DNA of 64,000 nt from Pseudomonadota bacterium (GTDB lineage Bacteria; Pseudomonadota; Alphaproteobacteria; Rhizobiales; Rhizobiaceae), in NCBI GenBank assembly GCA_023404095.1, contig JAEYDD010000075.1:310001-374000 (forward strand), given 5' to 3'. How positions within the stretch are numbered: the first letter of the stretch is position 1; every line of letters starts with the position of its first letter. Of the stretch, positions 1 through 8,351 are shown in pieces. A program made the position numbers and the translations under genes. The notes under the pieces are model-generated. The model worked only from the letters and a program-made list of their open reading frames with translations. It did not search any database and was not told the DNA's origin.

Positions 1-761
1 TAGGCGGGCATGCCCTCGCGCGCTGTGATCTCCTGCGTCGCCTCGTAGAGGACAGCCGACTGTTCGCCATCCGGAACGATCAGCTTGCCGGCCTTGTGCA
101 GGCCGTAGAACGGCGTCCCCTCCTCGATCGTCAACTGGTAGAGGGAGAGGTGGTCGACGGCATAGGACACTGCCTGCTTCAGCTCGGCATCCCATTCCGC
201 CACCGTCTGGTTCGGCCGGGCATAGATCAGATCGAAGGACATGCGCGGGAAGATCTCGCGTGCAAGCCTGATAGCCTTCAGGGCGTCTTCGACGTCGTGC
301 AGCCGGCCGAGGAATTTCAGGTCGCGGTCGTTCAGGGCCTGCACGCCGAGCGAGACGCGATTGACGCCGGCCGCGCGATAGCCGCGGAAGCGTTCAGCCT
401 CGACGCTGGACGGGTTGGCCTCCATGGTGATCTCGATACCGTCGGGCATGTGCCACTGGCCTGCTATCCCTGACAGGATCGCGCTGACCGTCGAGGGTCG
501 CATCAGGGAAGGGGTGCCGCCCCCCATGAAGACGCTGGTGACCGTGCGCGGGCCGGTCAGCCGCCGCATCGTCTCCATCTCCTTCAGGAAGGCGGCGACG
601 AACCGGTCCTGGTCGACCGGCTGATGGCGGACATGACTGTTGAAGTCGCAATAGGGGCATTTGGCGGCACAGAAAGGCCAATGCACATAGACTCCGAAGC
701 CGGGGTCCAGCGGATCGTCGCCAATCGGCTGTCTCGGTGCGAAAGGGGTGACCGCCGTCAT
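1..761 (-). CDS. hemW: HemW-like radical SAM protein (C-terminus cut by window edge)
   Basis: The first 253 codons of a HemN/HemW-family radical SAM protein are present; the C-terminal part lies beyond base 1. Near residue 30 the protein reads VHWPFCAAKCPYCDF, the CxxxCxxC motif that binds the 4Fe-4S cluster and SAM. It is followed by FMGGGTPSLM and by EANP and GVQALND segments typical of the family. HemW proteins are haem chaperones rather than coproporphyrinogen oxidases, and the CxxxCxxC without the extra HemN cysteine fits HemW. The ATG at 761 lies eight bases after the rdgB stop, so the two genes probably form an operon. The placement as HemW rather than HemN is from memory of the family and from the usual rdgB-hemW pairing in rhizobia. 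Confidence 0.9.
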   Translation of the reverse strand, partial: MTAVTPFAPRQPIGDDPLDPGFGVYVHWPFCAAKCPYCDFNSHVRHQPVDQDRFVAAFLKEMETMRRLTGPRTVTSVFMGGGTPSLMRPSTVSAILSGIAGQWHMPDGIEITMEANPSSVEAERFRGYRAAGVNRVSLGVQALNDRDLKFLGRLHDVEDALKAIRLAREIFPRMSFDLIYARPNQTVAEWDAELKQAVSYAVDHLSLYQLTIEEGTPFYGLHKAGKLIVPDGEQSAVLYEATQEITAREGMPA

Positions 762-769
762 CTGCTGCC

Positions 770-1414
770 CTACGCTTCCAGGCAGGTTTCGACGAAACGC
801 TTGAAGGCGCGGGCGCGGTGCGACAGCGCCTGGGCTTCGCCGTGCTTCCAGCCGTGCTTTTCCTCTGCACTCATCTCGCCGAAGGTGACCGCGTGGCCCT
901 CCGGCTGGAAGATCGGATCATACCCGAAGCCCTGGCTGCCACGCGGCGGCCAGACGACGGTACCTTCGATTTCTCCGCGGAACATCTCGGTATGCCCGTC
1001 CGGCCAGGCCAGGCACAGGACGGAGACAAAGCGGGCGGTGCGATCGGCCGGTGCCGTGGCGCCTTTTTCACCGAGCGCGTGTTCGACCTTCTCCATCGCC
1101 ATGGCGAAGTCGCGGCTGCCGTCAGCCTTTTCCGCCCAGTTGGCGGTGTAGACGCCGGGCGCGCCGCCGAGCGCATCGATAACGATTCCCGAATCGTCCG
1201 AGAGTGCAGGCATGCCGGCAGCCTTGGCCGACGCCAGGGCCTTGATCGCCGCGTTCTCCTCGAATGTCGTGCCCGTCTCGTCCGGCTCGATGAAGTTCAG
1301 GTCGGCGGCCGACCTGGCCTCGAAGCCGAGCGGGCCGATCAGATCGCGGATTTCGCGGATCTTGCCGGCGTTGTGGCTGGCCACGACGATCGTGCGGGTA
1401 TCGAGCTTGCGCAT
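770..1414 (-). CDS. rdgB: XTP/dITP diphosphatase (RdgB/HAM1)
   Basis: A 214-residue non-canonical purine NTP pyrophosphatase. It hydrolyses dITP, XTP and ITP to monophosphates and so cleans the nucleotide pool. The N-terminus reads TIVVASHNAGKIREI, the family signature (SHNxGKxxE). The middle holds SDDSGIVIDALGGAPGVYT, the metal and substrate loop, and the C-terminal part holds GSQGFGYDPIF. Length is normal for the family. I chose the ATG at 1414 because homology begins there; a longer open frame to 1474 has no family similarity. It lies between a VOC gene and hemW on the same strand with short gaps. Confidence 0.96.
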   Translation of the reverse strand: MRKLDTRTIVVASHNAGKIREIRDLIGPLGFEARSAADLNFIEPDETGTTFEENAAIKALASAKAAGMPALSDDSGIVIDALGGAPGVYTANWAEKADGSRDFAMAMEKVEHALGEKGATAPADRTARFVSVLCLAWPDGHTEMFRGEIEGTVVWPPRGSQGFGYDPIFQPEGHAVTFGEMSAEEKHGWKHGEAQALSHRARAFKRFVETCLEA

Positions 1415-1425
1415 GTCTGTTCCTG

Positions 1426-1866
1426 TCAGGTCGGGTCGCCAGGGTCGAGGCCCCAGAGGCCGGGTTCGGCGCATTCGAGGCTGTTTCCGGCGGGATCACG
1501 GAAATAGATGGAGCGGGCGCCATTCGGCCAGCGGAAATCCGCCTCGATGGCGACACCTGCTTCTTTCAGCTTTTCCACCCAGAAATCAAGCGCCGCGGCC
1601 GATGCGCGAAAACAGACATGGCCTTGTCCCGTCATTCCGTGCACGGGCACGGGAAAAGCGTGCGGCGGCGGCGGCACCACGGTCTCCTTCGGATTGAAGA
1701 TGAGAAGGACGCCGGGGCCACAGCGGAAGAAGACATGGCGGTTCGCCTGTCGCGTGATTTTCTCAAGGCCAAGCAGGCTGCCGTAGAAGGCTTCGGCCGC
1801 ATCCAGATCTTCCGCATAGAGCGCGGTCTCAAGGATGCCGGCGAGGAGGTTCTCCGGATCGGCCAT
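1426..1866 (-). CDS. VOC-superfamily (glyoxalase/bleomycin-resistance fold) protein
   Basis: A 146-residue single-unit protein of the vicinal oxygen chelate superfamily. It starts with an ETALYAEDLDAAEAFYGSLLGLE segment typical of the first beta-alpha-beta module. It ends with GARSIYFRDPAGNSLECAEPGLW, the usual second module with the metal-ligand glutamate in the NxLE/ECA position and a histidine in GHVCFRA. The substrate cannot be deduced. It stops 11 bases upstream of the rdgB start, on the same strand, and is likely cotranscribed with rdgB and hemW. Glyoxalase I itself is unlikely because the spacing of metal ligands differs, but I cannot exclude a small dioxygenase or a resistance protein. 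Confidence 0.85.
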   Translation of the reverse strand: MADPENLLAGILETALYAEDLDAAEAFYGSLLGLEKITRQANRHVFFRCGPGVLLIFNPKETVVPPPPHAFPVPVHGMTGQGHVCFRASAAALDFWVEKLKEAGVAIEADFRWPNGARSIYFRDPAGNSLECAEPGLWGLDPGDPT

Positions 1867-1917
1867 CTAAATTTCCTCCACCTCGCATCTTTCCCGGCAG
1901 ACGGCGAAGCGCCGCCG

Positions 1918-2128
1918 TCGCCTCCCGGCCTTGACCGGGAGAGGGTGCCCGAAGGGCGGATGACGGGCAAGGGAGAAGTTCCGCGGCCCGAAGATGCCAT
2001 CTGACCCCCGCATGGGGGCAAGATGGCGCGTAGGCCGGATGAGGAGAGGCACGCGCCGCACTTGCGGCAATGCCTCTGATCCTCTCACCGCACTCGCGCT
2101 TCTTCCCTGGCGAGAAGAAGAGGGGCCG
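1918..2128. repeat. Cluster of nested palindromes (RIME-like rhizobial intergenic mosaic)
   Basis: The gap between rph and the VOC gene holds several hairpin-forming palindromes in a row. CTCCCGG at 1922-1928 pairs with 1935-1941. GCCATCT 1996-2002 plus CCCCC 2005-2009 pair with GGGGG 2014-2018 plus AGATGGC 2021-2027. AGAGGCA 2045-2051 plus GCCGCA 2055-2060 pair with TGCGGC 2063-2068 plus TGCCTCT 2071-2077. CTTCTTC 2099-2105 pairs with 2114-2120. The phrase GAGAGGGTGCCCGAAGGGCG is one I associate with repeated intergenic elements in rhizobia. Assignment to RIME is from memory; the palindromes are read directly. The last hairpin may also end the rph transcript. Confidence 0.6.
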
Positions 2129-2132
2129 CCTC

Positions 2133-2849
2133 TCAGGCGACGGCCTGCTTCTGCATCGCGACAAGCTCGGCGATTCCGGTCTTGGCAAGTCCCATCAGGC
2201 TGGCGAACTCCTCTTCCGTGAAGGGCTTGCCCTCGGCCGTGCCCTGGATCTCGACGATGCCGCCCGAGCCGGTGATGACGAAGTTTGCATCGGTCTCGGC
2301 AGCCGAATCCTCGAGGTAGTCGAGGTCGATCACGGCTTGGTCGGCAAAGATGCCGCAGGAGATGGCGGCGATATGGTCCTTCAGCACCTTGTCGACCTTG
2401 GTCATGCCGCGCGTCTCCATCCATTTCAGGCAGTCGTGCAGCGCGATCCAGGCGCCGGTGATCGATGCCGTGCGCGTGCCGCCGTCCGCCTGGATGACGT
2501 CGCAGTCGATGGTGATCTGGCGCTCGCCGAGCGCGGTCAGATCAACGACGGCGCGCAGCGATCGGCCGATCAGGCGCTGGATCTCCTGGGTGCGCCCGCC
2601 TTGCTTTCCGGCTGCGGCCTCGCGCTTCATACGCTCGCCGGTGGCGCGCGGCAGCATGCCGTACTCGGCCGTTACCCAACCCTTGCCGCTGTTGCGCAGC
2701 CACGGCGGCGTCTTTTCTTCAAGGCTTGCGGTGCACAGCACATGCGTGTCGCCGAATTTCACCAGACAGGAACCCTCCGCATGCTTGGAAAAATTGCGCT
2801 CGAAGGTGACCTTGCGCATCTGGTCGGTCTTTCTGCCTGACGGCCGCAT
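2133..2849 (-). CDS. rph: Ribonuclease PH
   Basis: A 238-residue phosphorolytic 3'-5' exoribonuclease that trims tRNA 3' ends. The N-terminus (MRPSGRKTDQMR) and the downstream blocks GWVTAEYGMLPRATGER, GRSLRAVVDL, TIDCDVIQADGGTRTASITGA and NFVITGSGGIVEIQGTAEG are the canonical RNase PH blocks, including the phosphate-binding GGTR region. Length matches the family. The gene diverges from hrcA across a 170-base gap and is separated from the VOC gene by a palindromic intergenic region. The rph/hrcA divergent arrangement is common in Rhizobiales. Confidence 0.97.
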   Translation of the reverse strand: MRPSGRKTDQMRKVTFERNFSKHAEGSCLVKFGDTHVLCTASLEEKTPPWLRNSGKGWVTAEYGMLPRATGERMKREAAAGKQGGRTQEIQRLIGRSLRAVVDLTALGERQITIDCDVIQADGGTRTASITGAWIALHDCLKWMETRGMTKVDKVLKDHIAAISCGIFADQAVIDLDYLEDSAAETDANFVITGSGGIVEIQGTAEGKPFTEEEFASLMGLAKTGIAELVAMQKQAVA

Positions 2850-2888
2850 CGCATACTCCGTTGTTCATCTTTGAGGTCTGCGGTGCTT

Positions 2889-2935
2889 CTAGCGCATCAG
2901 ACCGAGAATCGAAATCGATTTCGCGGACGCTCTTC
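2889..2935. repeat. Degenerate copy of a rhizobial GCGCATCAGACCGA palindromic repeat
   Basis: Upstream of hrcA the sequence TAGCGCATCAGACCGAGAAT leads into the perfect 14-bp palindrome CGAAATCGATTTCG (2910-2923). This resembles the very common Rhizobiales intergenic element of the form GCGCATCxGACCGAAAATCG...CGATTTTCGG. The copy looks decayed on its right arm. It sits between divergent rph and hrcA and may overlap either promoter. The identification with the repeat family is from memory. Confidence 0.5.
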
Positions 2936-3019
2936 CATCGCGCTTGCAGGCGAATGTGCTTGTGCGGCACCGTGGGCAGCCCCTATATTGAGGTCAATGA
3001 GAAGGTTTGTTCGATCGGC

Positions 3020-4102
3020 ATGGTACTGAGGACTCCCGCGGACACGGACGTATATGCGGCGCTGGACGAGCGCGCCGGCGAGATTTTCCGCCGGATCGTC
3101 GAGAGCTATCTGGAGCACGGTGAGCCGCTCGGCTCGCGGAATCTTTCCCGGATCCTGCCGATGTCGCTGTCGCCGGCTTCAGTCCGCAACGTCATGAGCG
3201 ACCTCGAGGCGCTCGGCCTGATCTATTCTCCCCATGTCAGCGCCGGTCGTCTGCCGACGCAACTCGGCCTGCGCTTCTTCGTCGATGCCTTCATGCAGGT
3301 CGGCAAGGTCTCGGACGAGGATCGGGCGTCGATCGACCGGCATGTCCATCGGCCCAGCCACGGCCAGAGCGTCGAGACGATGATGGCCGAGGCGAGCCGC
3401 ATGCTGTCGGGCATGTCGCGCGGTGCCGGCATCGTTATCACGGCAAAGAACGATACGGTCCTCAAGCACGTGGAGTTCATCCGGCTGGAGCCGACCAAGG
3501 CGCTCGTGGTGCTCGTCGGCGACCATGACCAGGTGGAGAACCGCATCATCGAGCTGCCGGCGGGCACGACCAACTCGCAGCTGACCGAGGCGGCAAACTT
3601 CCTGAACGCCCATCTGGCGGGCAACACGATCTTCGAGGCGCGCACCAAGCTCGAAAGGTTGCGCCAGCAGGTGCGCGGCGAACTGGATGCGCTGTCGCAG
3701 GATCTCGTCGAGCGCGGCCTCGCGGTGTGGTCCGGCGGTGAGGAGGAGGAGGCCAAGCCTACCCGGCTGATCGTTCGCGGCCGCGCCAACCTTCTGGAGG
3801 GGCTTGCCGGCGCCGAGGACGTCGATCGCCTTCGGATGCTGTTCGATGACCTGGAAAAGAAGGACAGCCTGATCCAACTCCTGAACCTCGCCGAGAGCGG
3901 GCCGGGCGTTCGCATCTTCATCGGCTCGGAAAACAAGCTGTTCTCGCTTTCAGGCTCGTCGCTGATCGTTGCGCCCTATCGCGACAGCGATGAGCGCATC
4001 GTCGGTGCGGTCGGGGTGATCGGCCCGACGCGGCTGAATTATTCGCGGATCGTGCCGATGGTGGACTATACTGCACAGTTGATGTCCCAGCTTTCGCGCT
4101 GA
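3020..4102 (+). CDS. hrcA: Heat-inducible transcription repressor HrcA
   Basis: A 360-residue HrcA repressor, which in the family binds CIRCE operators of groESL and related heat-shock genes and responds to GroEL. The N-terminal winged helix is visible as EPLGSRNLSRILPMSLSPASVRNVMSDLEALGLIYSPHVSAGRLPT, and the central GAF-like and C-terminal domains follow (RIFIGSEN near the end, then GAVGVIGPTRLNYSRIVPMV). I chose the ATG at 3020 because homology starts just after it; the open frame extends back to 2861 without similarity. It is followed by grpE on the same strand after 242 bases, the standard pairing. I see no CIRCE inverted repeat in this window. Confidence 0.96.
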   Translation: MVLRTPADTDVYAALDERAGEIFRRIVESYLEHGEPLGSRNLSRILPMSLSPASVRNVMSDLEALGLIYSPHVSAGRLPTQLGLRFFVDAFMQVGKVSDEDRASIDRHVHRPSHGQSVETMMAEASRMLSGMSRGAGIVITAKNDTVLKHVEFIRLEPTKALVVLVGDHDQVENRIIELPAGTTNSQLTEAANFLNAHLAGNTIFEARTKLERLRQQVRGELDALSQDLVERGLAVWSGGEEEEAKPTRLIVRGRANLLEGLAGAEDVDRLRMLFDDLEKKDSLIQLLNLAESGPGVRIFIGSENKLFSLSGSSLIVAPYRDSDERIVGAVGVIGPTRLNYSRIVPMVDYTAQLMSQLSR

Positions 4103-4344
4103 TGCGCGCCGGCCGGCGGATGAGTTTGCCGATGAGCCTTGATTTTTTCGGTGCGAAGCTCGATATCCGCCTCAACTCCCGTCATCGACCCGGGCGCCCT
4201 TCGGCGGCACGGACCTTGCGGGAATACGCGTGAGCGCCGCCCAGCCGAGAGGTGGCGGCAGGTCGCTCTGACCGATCAACCCATGCATGGCCGCAGGGCG
4301 GGAGCGCTCCGCGACATGTGTGATTTCTCAAGCCGGAGAAACCG

Positions 4345-4965
4345 ATGACCGACGATACCAGCAAGCACGCCCCCGAAGCCGCGATTGACGAGGCCGAAAG
4401 CGCCGCTGTGTCGCCCGAAAACAGCCAGACGGAACAAGCCACCGAAGGTGCGGCTGATCCCGTTGAACTCCTTAAGGCGGAAAATGCCGACCTGCGCGAC
4501 CGGTATCTTCGCCTGGCGGCCGAGATGGACAATTTGCGCCGGCGTACCGAGCGCGACGTAAAGGATGCGAAGTCTTATGCGATCGCCGGCTTCGCGCGCG
4601 ACATGCTCGCCGTGTCCGACAACCTGCGGCGCGGTCTGGATGCCATTCCGGCCGAGGCGCGCGAAGCGGCGGACGCCGGCCTCACGGCCCTGATCGAGGG
4701 TGTGGAAATGACTGAGCGCTCCATGCTTTCGGCACTAGAGCGTCACGGCGTCCGCAAGCTGGAACCGATCGGCGAAAAGTTCGATCCGAACTTCCACCAG
4801 GCAATGTTCGAGGTCCCCAACACCGAGGTGCCGAACGCGACCGTTCTCCAGGTCGTCCAGGACGGCTACAAGATCGGCGATCGTGTACTGCGTCCTGCAA
4901 TGGTCGGCGTGTCAAAGGGTGGTCCGAAGGTTGCCGCTGCGGCGGACAAGCCAGAGCAAGGCTGA
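4345..4965 (+). CDS. grpE: Nucleotide exchange factor GrpE
   Basis: A 206-residue GrpE, the DnaK cochaperone that speeds ADP release. The first 40 residues are acidic and disordered. The long coiled-coil follows (ELLKAENADLRDRYLRLAAEMDNLRRRTERD), then the four-helix region and the C-terminal beta domain with the signature FDPNFHQAMFEVPN and VLQVVQDGYKIGDRVLRPAMV. Length is typical of alphaproteobacteria. The start is preceded by AAGCCGGAGAAACCG, a good ribosome site. It is downstream of hrcA and ends before an intrinsic terminator at 4988-5022. Confidence 0.97.
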   Translation: MTDDTSKHAPEAAIDEAESAAVSPENSQTEQATEGAADPVELLKAENADLRDRYLRLAAEMDNLRRRTERDVKDAKSYAIAGFARDMLAVSDNLRRGLDAIPAEAREAADAGLTALIEGVEMTERSMLSALERHGVRKLEPIGEKFDPNFHQAMFEVPNTEVPNATVLQVVQDGYKIGDRVLRPAMVGVSKGGPKVAAAADKPEQG

Positions 4966-4987
4966 GACGCACCCTATTGGCATTCAC

Positions 4988-5022
4988 AAAGCCCGGCAGC
5001 CACGCGCTTGCCGGGCTTTTTT
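4988..5022 (+). terminator. Rho-independent terminator after grpE
   Basis: GCCCGGCA at 4991-4998 pairs with TGCCGGGC at 5009-5016 around a ten-base loop, followed by six T residues (5017-5022). An A-run precedes the stem, so it could also work on the minus strand. Confidence 0.88.
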
Positions 5023-5090
5023 GTCACCGCAATGGACGCGCGGACCTAACGTGCCTCGTCGGTCTGCAACGAAGCCCGCCATCGCCCATG

Positions 5091-5124
5091 AAAAAACCGG
5101 CTCGCCTTAAGGCTGCCGGTTTTT
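5091..5124. terminator. Bidirectional terminator between grpE and ptsN
   Basis: AAAAAACCGGC (5091-5101) pairs with GCCGGTTTTT (5115-5124). A-runs on the left and T-runs on the right mean it can stop transcription from both sides. It lies between grpE (plus) and ptsN (minus), which converge here. Confidence 0.8.
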
Positions 5125-5250
5125 GTTGTTTCCTTGCACCCGGCCGGAAGGCTGATGGTAGGGCGAGGGTAGAGGCGGATGCACAACAGCGTCAGACAGG
5201 GAAAAGCGCCACGGGCGTTCCCTTGTGCCGGCACGTCGGCCCGAGCCGCG

Positions 5251-5715
5251 TCAGGCGGCGTTGGACGCCTGTTCCTCGTTCAGGCAGGCATAGATCGCCG
5301 TCGCCGAATCCGAGGTCCTAAGCTTTGCCACCATGGCGGGATCGCGCAGCACCCGGGCGATGCGCGACAGGGCCTTGAGATGATCGGCACCCGCTCCTTC
5401 GGGCGCCAGCAGCAGGAAGACGAGATCGACCGGCTGGTCGTCCAGGGCCTCGAAGTCCACAGGCGTTTCAAGACGGGCAAAAAGACCGGTGATCTGGTCC
5501 AGTTCCTTGAGCTTCCCATGCGGGATGGCGATTCCGTTGCCGACCCCCGTCGAGCCAAGACGCTCGCGCTGGAGGATGACGTCGAATATCTCGCGCTCCG
5601 GAAGTCCGGTGATCTTCGCCGCTTTTATTGCCAGTTCCTGAAGTAGCTGCTTCTTCGAATTGGCTTTCATAGCCGGGATAATTGCGCTCTGCTGCAGCAA
5701 ACCTGCCAATGCCAT
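5251..5715 (-). CDS. ptsN: PTS IIA-like nitrogen regulatory protein (EIIA-Ntr)
   Basis: A 154-residue EIIA-Ntr, the terminal phosphoacceptor of the nitrogen-related phosphotransferase chain (PtsP-NPr-EIIANtr). It regulates potassium transport, carbon/nitrogen balance and other targets in its unphosphorylated form. The phosphorylated histidine is His66 in GIAIPHGKL, and the C-terminal block VDLVFLLLAPEGAGADHLKALSRIAR is characteristic. I chose the ATG at 5715, where homology begins; the open frame runs to 5814 but overlaps hpf. It follows hpf and rpoN on the minus strand, the classic rpoN-hpf-ptsN order. Confidence 0.95.
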   Translation of the reverse strand: MALAGLLQQSAIIPAMKANSKKQLLQELAIKAAKITGLPEREIFDVILQRERLGSTGVGNGIAIPHGKLKELDQITGLFARLETPVDFEALDDQPVDLVFLLLAPEGAGADHLKALSRIARVLRDPAMVAKLRTSDSATAIYACLNEEQASNAA

Positions 5716-5791
5716 TCTTTTGTCCTCGTGAGCCGCAGTGAAAGGAATGAAGCGGAAAGCGCCCAGCCCCCGGGCGCTTTCCCCTGCCACC

Positions 5792-6367
5792 TTAGCTTTT
5801 GATACTGGCTGCATCTATCCAGCCAATATTTCCGTCGTTTCGCCTGTAGACGATATTGAGCTGTTCCTGGCCGACACTACGAAAGAGAAGAACCGGTTCA
5901 TCCGTCATGTCGAGTGCCATCACGGCACTGGCGACAGACATCGTCTTGAGCGTCTTCGTGCTCTCCGCAACGATGGTCGGCGCATAGTCGGCCGGGAGTT
6001 CGTCCGAATCTTCGGGCACGGCGTCCATCACCGTGTAGGCCACTTCCGCGTAGGCGTCGTGACCATTCCCGTTATGATGATCCTTGAGTTTGCGCTTGTA
6101 GCGGCGGAGGCGTTTTTCGATCCGATCGGATGCCGCGTCGAATGCGACAATCGGATCGTTCGCCTCACCGTTAGCCTGCAGGGCAGCCCCGGTGTCGAGG
6201 TGAACCTTGCAGTCGGCGCTAAATCGCGAACCGGACTTTTCCACGGTGACCTGGCTCGAAAATCCTCCATCGAAATACTTGGTAACCGCCGATCCGATCT
6301 GCTCTTCAATGCGCAGTCGGAAGGTTTCACCGATTTCCATATGTTTGCCGGATACACGCACACTCAT
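5792..6367 (-). CDS. hpf: Long-form ribosome hibernation promoting factor
   Basis: A 191-residue HPF/RaiA protein, formerly called the sigma-54 modulation protein. The N-terminal domain (VRVSGKHMEIGETFRLRIEEQI ... DPIVAFDAASDRIEKRLRRYKRKLKDHH) binds the small ribosomal subunit. The C-terminal dimerisation domain (PVLLFRSVGQEQLNIVYRRNDGNIGWID) is that of long-form HPF, which forms 100S ribosomes alone. It lies downstream of rpoN, separated by an unusually long 415-base gap, and 76 bases before ptsN. Confidence 0.95.
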   Translation of the reverse strand: MSVRVSGKHMEIGETFRLRIEEQIGSAVTKYFDGGFSSQVTVEKSGSRFSADCKVHLDTGAALQANGEANDPIVAFDAASDRIEKRLRRYKRKLKDHHNGNGHDAYAEVAYTVMDAVPEDSDELPADYAPTIVAESTKTLKTMSVASAVMALDMTDEPVLLFRSVGQEQLNIVYRRNDGNIGWIDAASIKS

Positions 6368-6782
6368 GGAGTTTCCTCTCTCATTGTGATTTGCGTGTCA
6401 CAGTCTATTCCAACCGGACCCGTCATCCAAGCACTTCACGCGAGCAACACCCTTTCGCCTGCCGTACCGTGGAAAACGGGGGTTCTGGGACCGGCCTGTC
6501 TTCGCTTCGGAATTGGGGCGGGCATCTATCCCTTCCTTTACCGAGAGTCAACAGCGCCGGGTGCAGGACACGCGTCACGTTTTCGTCGGCAGGTATAACG
6601 ACGCAGGCGAGAAAACGATCCAACCCTTGCATGCCGGGCCGTCGCAGGGCAGCGCGGCACCCCGCCGGACGAGGCGGAAAATGCTTTGGGCAGCCGGGCT
6701 TAAAGGGATCATCACGTCCCGTTCAGGTCGCGTGCACGATTGCGTGAAGTTGCGTTCCTGACGAGCGATATCCGTCGAAATT
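6368..6782 (-). other. 415-base gap between rpoN and hpf with no supported gene
   Basis: No reading frame here has credible codon use or family similarity. The gap is downstream of rpoN and upstream of hpf, both on the minus strand, so it probably holds the hpf promoter and leader. I see no clear intrinsic terminator and no known RNA family. The frames that stay open are GC-skew shadows. Confidence 0.4.
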
Positions 6783-8351
6783 CTAAAAGCCGGAAGCTTT
6801 CGCGAGCGCGCGCTTTTCCCGTCGTCTCTGGACGGAGGAGGGGATGTTCATCGCCTCGCGGTATTTGGCCACCGTCCTCCGGGCAATGTCGACGCCGCCT
6901 TTTTTCAGGATGTCGACGATGTCGTCGTCGGAGAGCACGCCGTCGGGCGCCTCCTGCGCGATCATCGTGCGGATGCGGTGGCGCACCGTTTCGGCCGAAT
7001 GCGACTCGCCGCCGCCCGAAGAGCCGATCGATACGGTGAAGAAATACTTCAGCTCGAACAGGCCGCGCGGCGTCAGCATGTACTTGTTCGACGTCACGCG
7101 GCTGACGGTGGATTCGTGCATCTTGATCGCATCGGCGACCGTCTTCAGGTTCAGCGGCCTGAGGTGATCGACGCCGTGCATCAGGAAGGCGTCCTGCTGG
7201 CGTACGATTTCGGTTGCGACCTTCATGATGGTCTTGGCCCGCTGGTCGAGGCTGCGTGTCAGCCAGTTCGCGTTCTGCAGGCATTCGTTGAGAAAGGCCT
7301 GGTCTTCGCTGGCCCGCTCCGTGCGCCGCGATACGGATGCGTAGTAGTCGTTGTTCACAAGCACGCGCGGCAGGGTCTCCTGGTTGAGCTCGACGTGCCA
7401 GCTGCCGTCGGGAGCGGCGCGGACGATGATATCGGGCACGACCGACTCGGATACGCCGGGCTGGAAACGGGTGCCTGGCTTCGGGTCCAGCTTGCGAATC
7501 TCCGCAAGCATGTCGATGAGGTCCTCCTCGTCGACGCCGCACAGTCGCTTCAGAGCAGCGAAGTCGCGCCGCGCCAGGAGTTCCAGGTTGCCGACCAGTG
7601 CTGCCATTGCGGGATCGAAGCGATTGCGCGCCCGCAACTGGATCGCCAGGCACTCGGCCAGCGATCGTGCGAACACGCCCGGCGGGTCGAGCTGCTGCAA
7701 CGCATCGAGCACCCGTTCGACCTCGGCCAGCGGCTTGCCGAGCTTCAAGGCGGTCTCGGCGATATTGGCCGTCAGGTAGCCTGCCTCGTCCAACTGATCG
7801 ATCAGGTGGCTTGCAATGAGACGATCGACCGGCGAGGCGAGCGTGAAGGGCACCTGTTCGCCCAGGTGATCGCGCAGGCTGGTCTGGCCGGCGACGAAGT
7901 CGTCGAGATCGTAACCCTCGCCATCGCCGGCGCCGGGCATCGATTTCCACTGCCCGAGCAGTTCCGGCGCATCTGCCGCGCGCGGCCCGGCATCGTCGGG
8001 GAAGACGTTGTCGAGGCTCGCGTCGAGCGTGTCGGAAATGGCATCGGCTCGGCCGGCCGTCGCGGTATCGTAGAGGTCGCTGGCATAGGCGCCGTCGCCC
8101 ACGCCGTCATCGTGGCTGGGCCGGTCTTCATTGACGGAATAATAGTCATGGTCCGAGGCAATTGCCTCCTCGCCGCGCGCCCCGTCGTCGCCTGCGGTGA
8201 GCTCGAGAAGCGGATTGCGCTCGACCTCGCTCTCGATGAACTGCGTCAATTCGAGATGCGTCATCTGCAGCAGTTGAATCGACTGCATCAGTTGCGGCGT
8301 CATGACCAGAGACTGGCTCTGCCGCAGAAGAAGGCTGGCTGCGAGTGCCAT
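6783..8351 (-). CDS. rpoN: RNA polymerase sigma-54 factor RpoN
   Basis: A 522-residue sigma-54, which directs RNA polymerase to -24/-12 promoters for nitrogen assimilation and other activator-dependent genes. The N-terminal glutamine-rich region I reads LRQSQSLVMTPQLMQSIQLLQM. The acidic region II follows, then the core-binding domain. The C-terminal RpoN box is ARRTVAKYRE, in the expected place before SSVQRRREKRALA. I prefer the ATG at 8351 (MALAASLLLRQSQ), the usual family start; an in-frame ATG at 8396 would add 15 residues of no known similarity, and neither has a strong ribosome site. Gene order lptB-rpoN-hpf-ptsN supports the call. Confidence 0.96.
   Translation of the reverse strand: MALAASLLLRQSQSLVMTPQLMQSIQLLQMTHLELTQFIESEVERNPLLELTAGDDGARGEEAIASDHDYYSVNEDRPSHDDGVGDGAYASDLYDTATAGRADAISDTLDASLDNVFPDDAGPRAADAPELLGQWKSMPGAGDGEGYDLDDFVAGQTSLRDHLGEQVPFTLASPVDRLIASHLIDQLDEAGYLTANIAETALKLGKPLAEVERVLDALQQLDPPGVFARSLAECLAIQLRARNRFDPAMAALVGNLELLARRDFAALKRLCGVDEEDLIDMLAEIRKLDPKPGTRFQPGVSESVVPDIIVRAAPDGSWHVELNQETLPRVLVNNDYYASVSRRTERASEDQAFLNECLQNANWLTRSLDQRAKTIMKVATEIVRQQDAFLMHGVDHLRPLNLKTVADAIKMHESTVSRVTSNKYMLTPRGLFELKYFFTVSIGSSGGGESHSAETVRHRIRTMIAQEAPDGVLSDDDIVDILKKGGVDIARRTVAKYREAMNIPSSVQRRREKRALAKASGF

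Noticed and set aside
2850..4344. A CIRCE element at hrcA or grpE
   Set aside because: No TTAGCACTC-N9-GAGTGCTAA-like repeat is present in the upstream regions.
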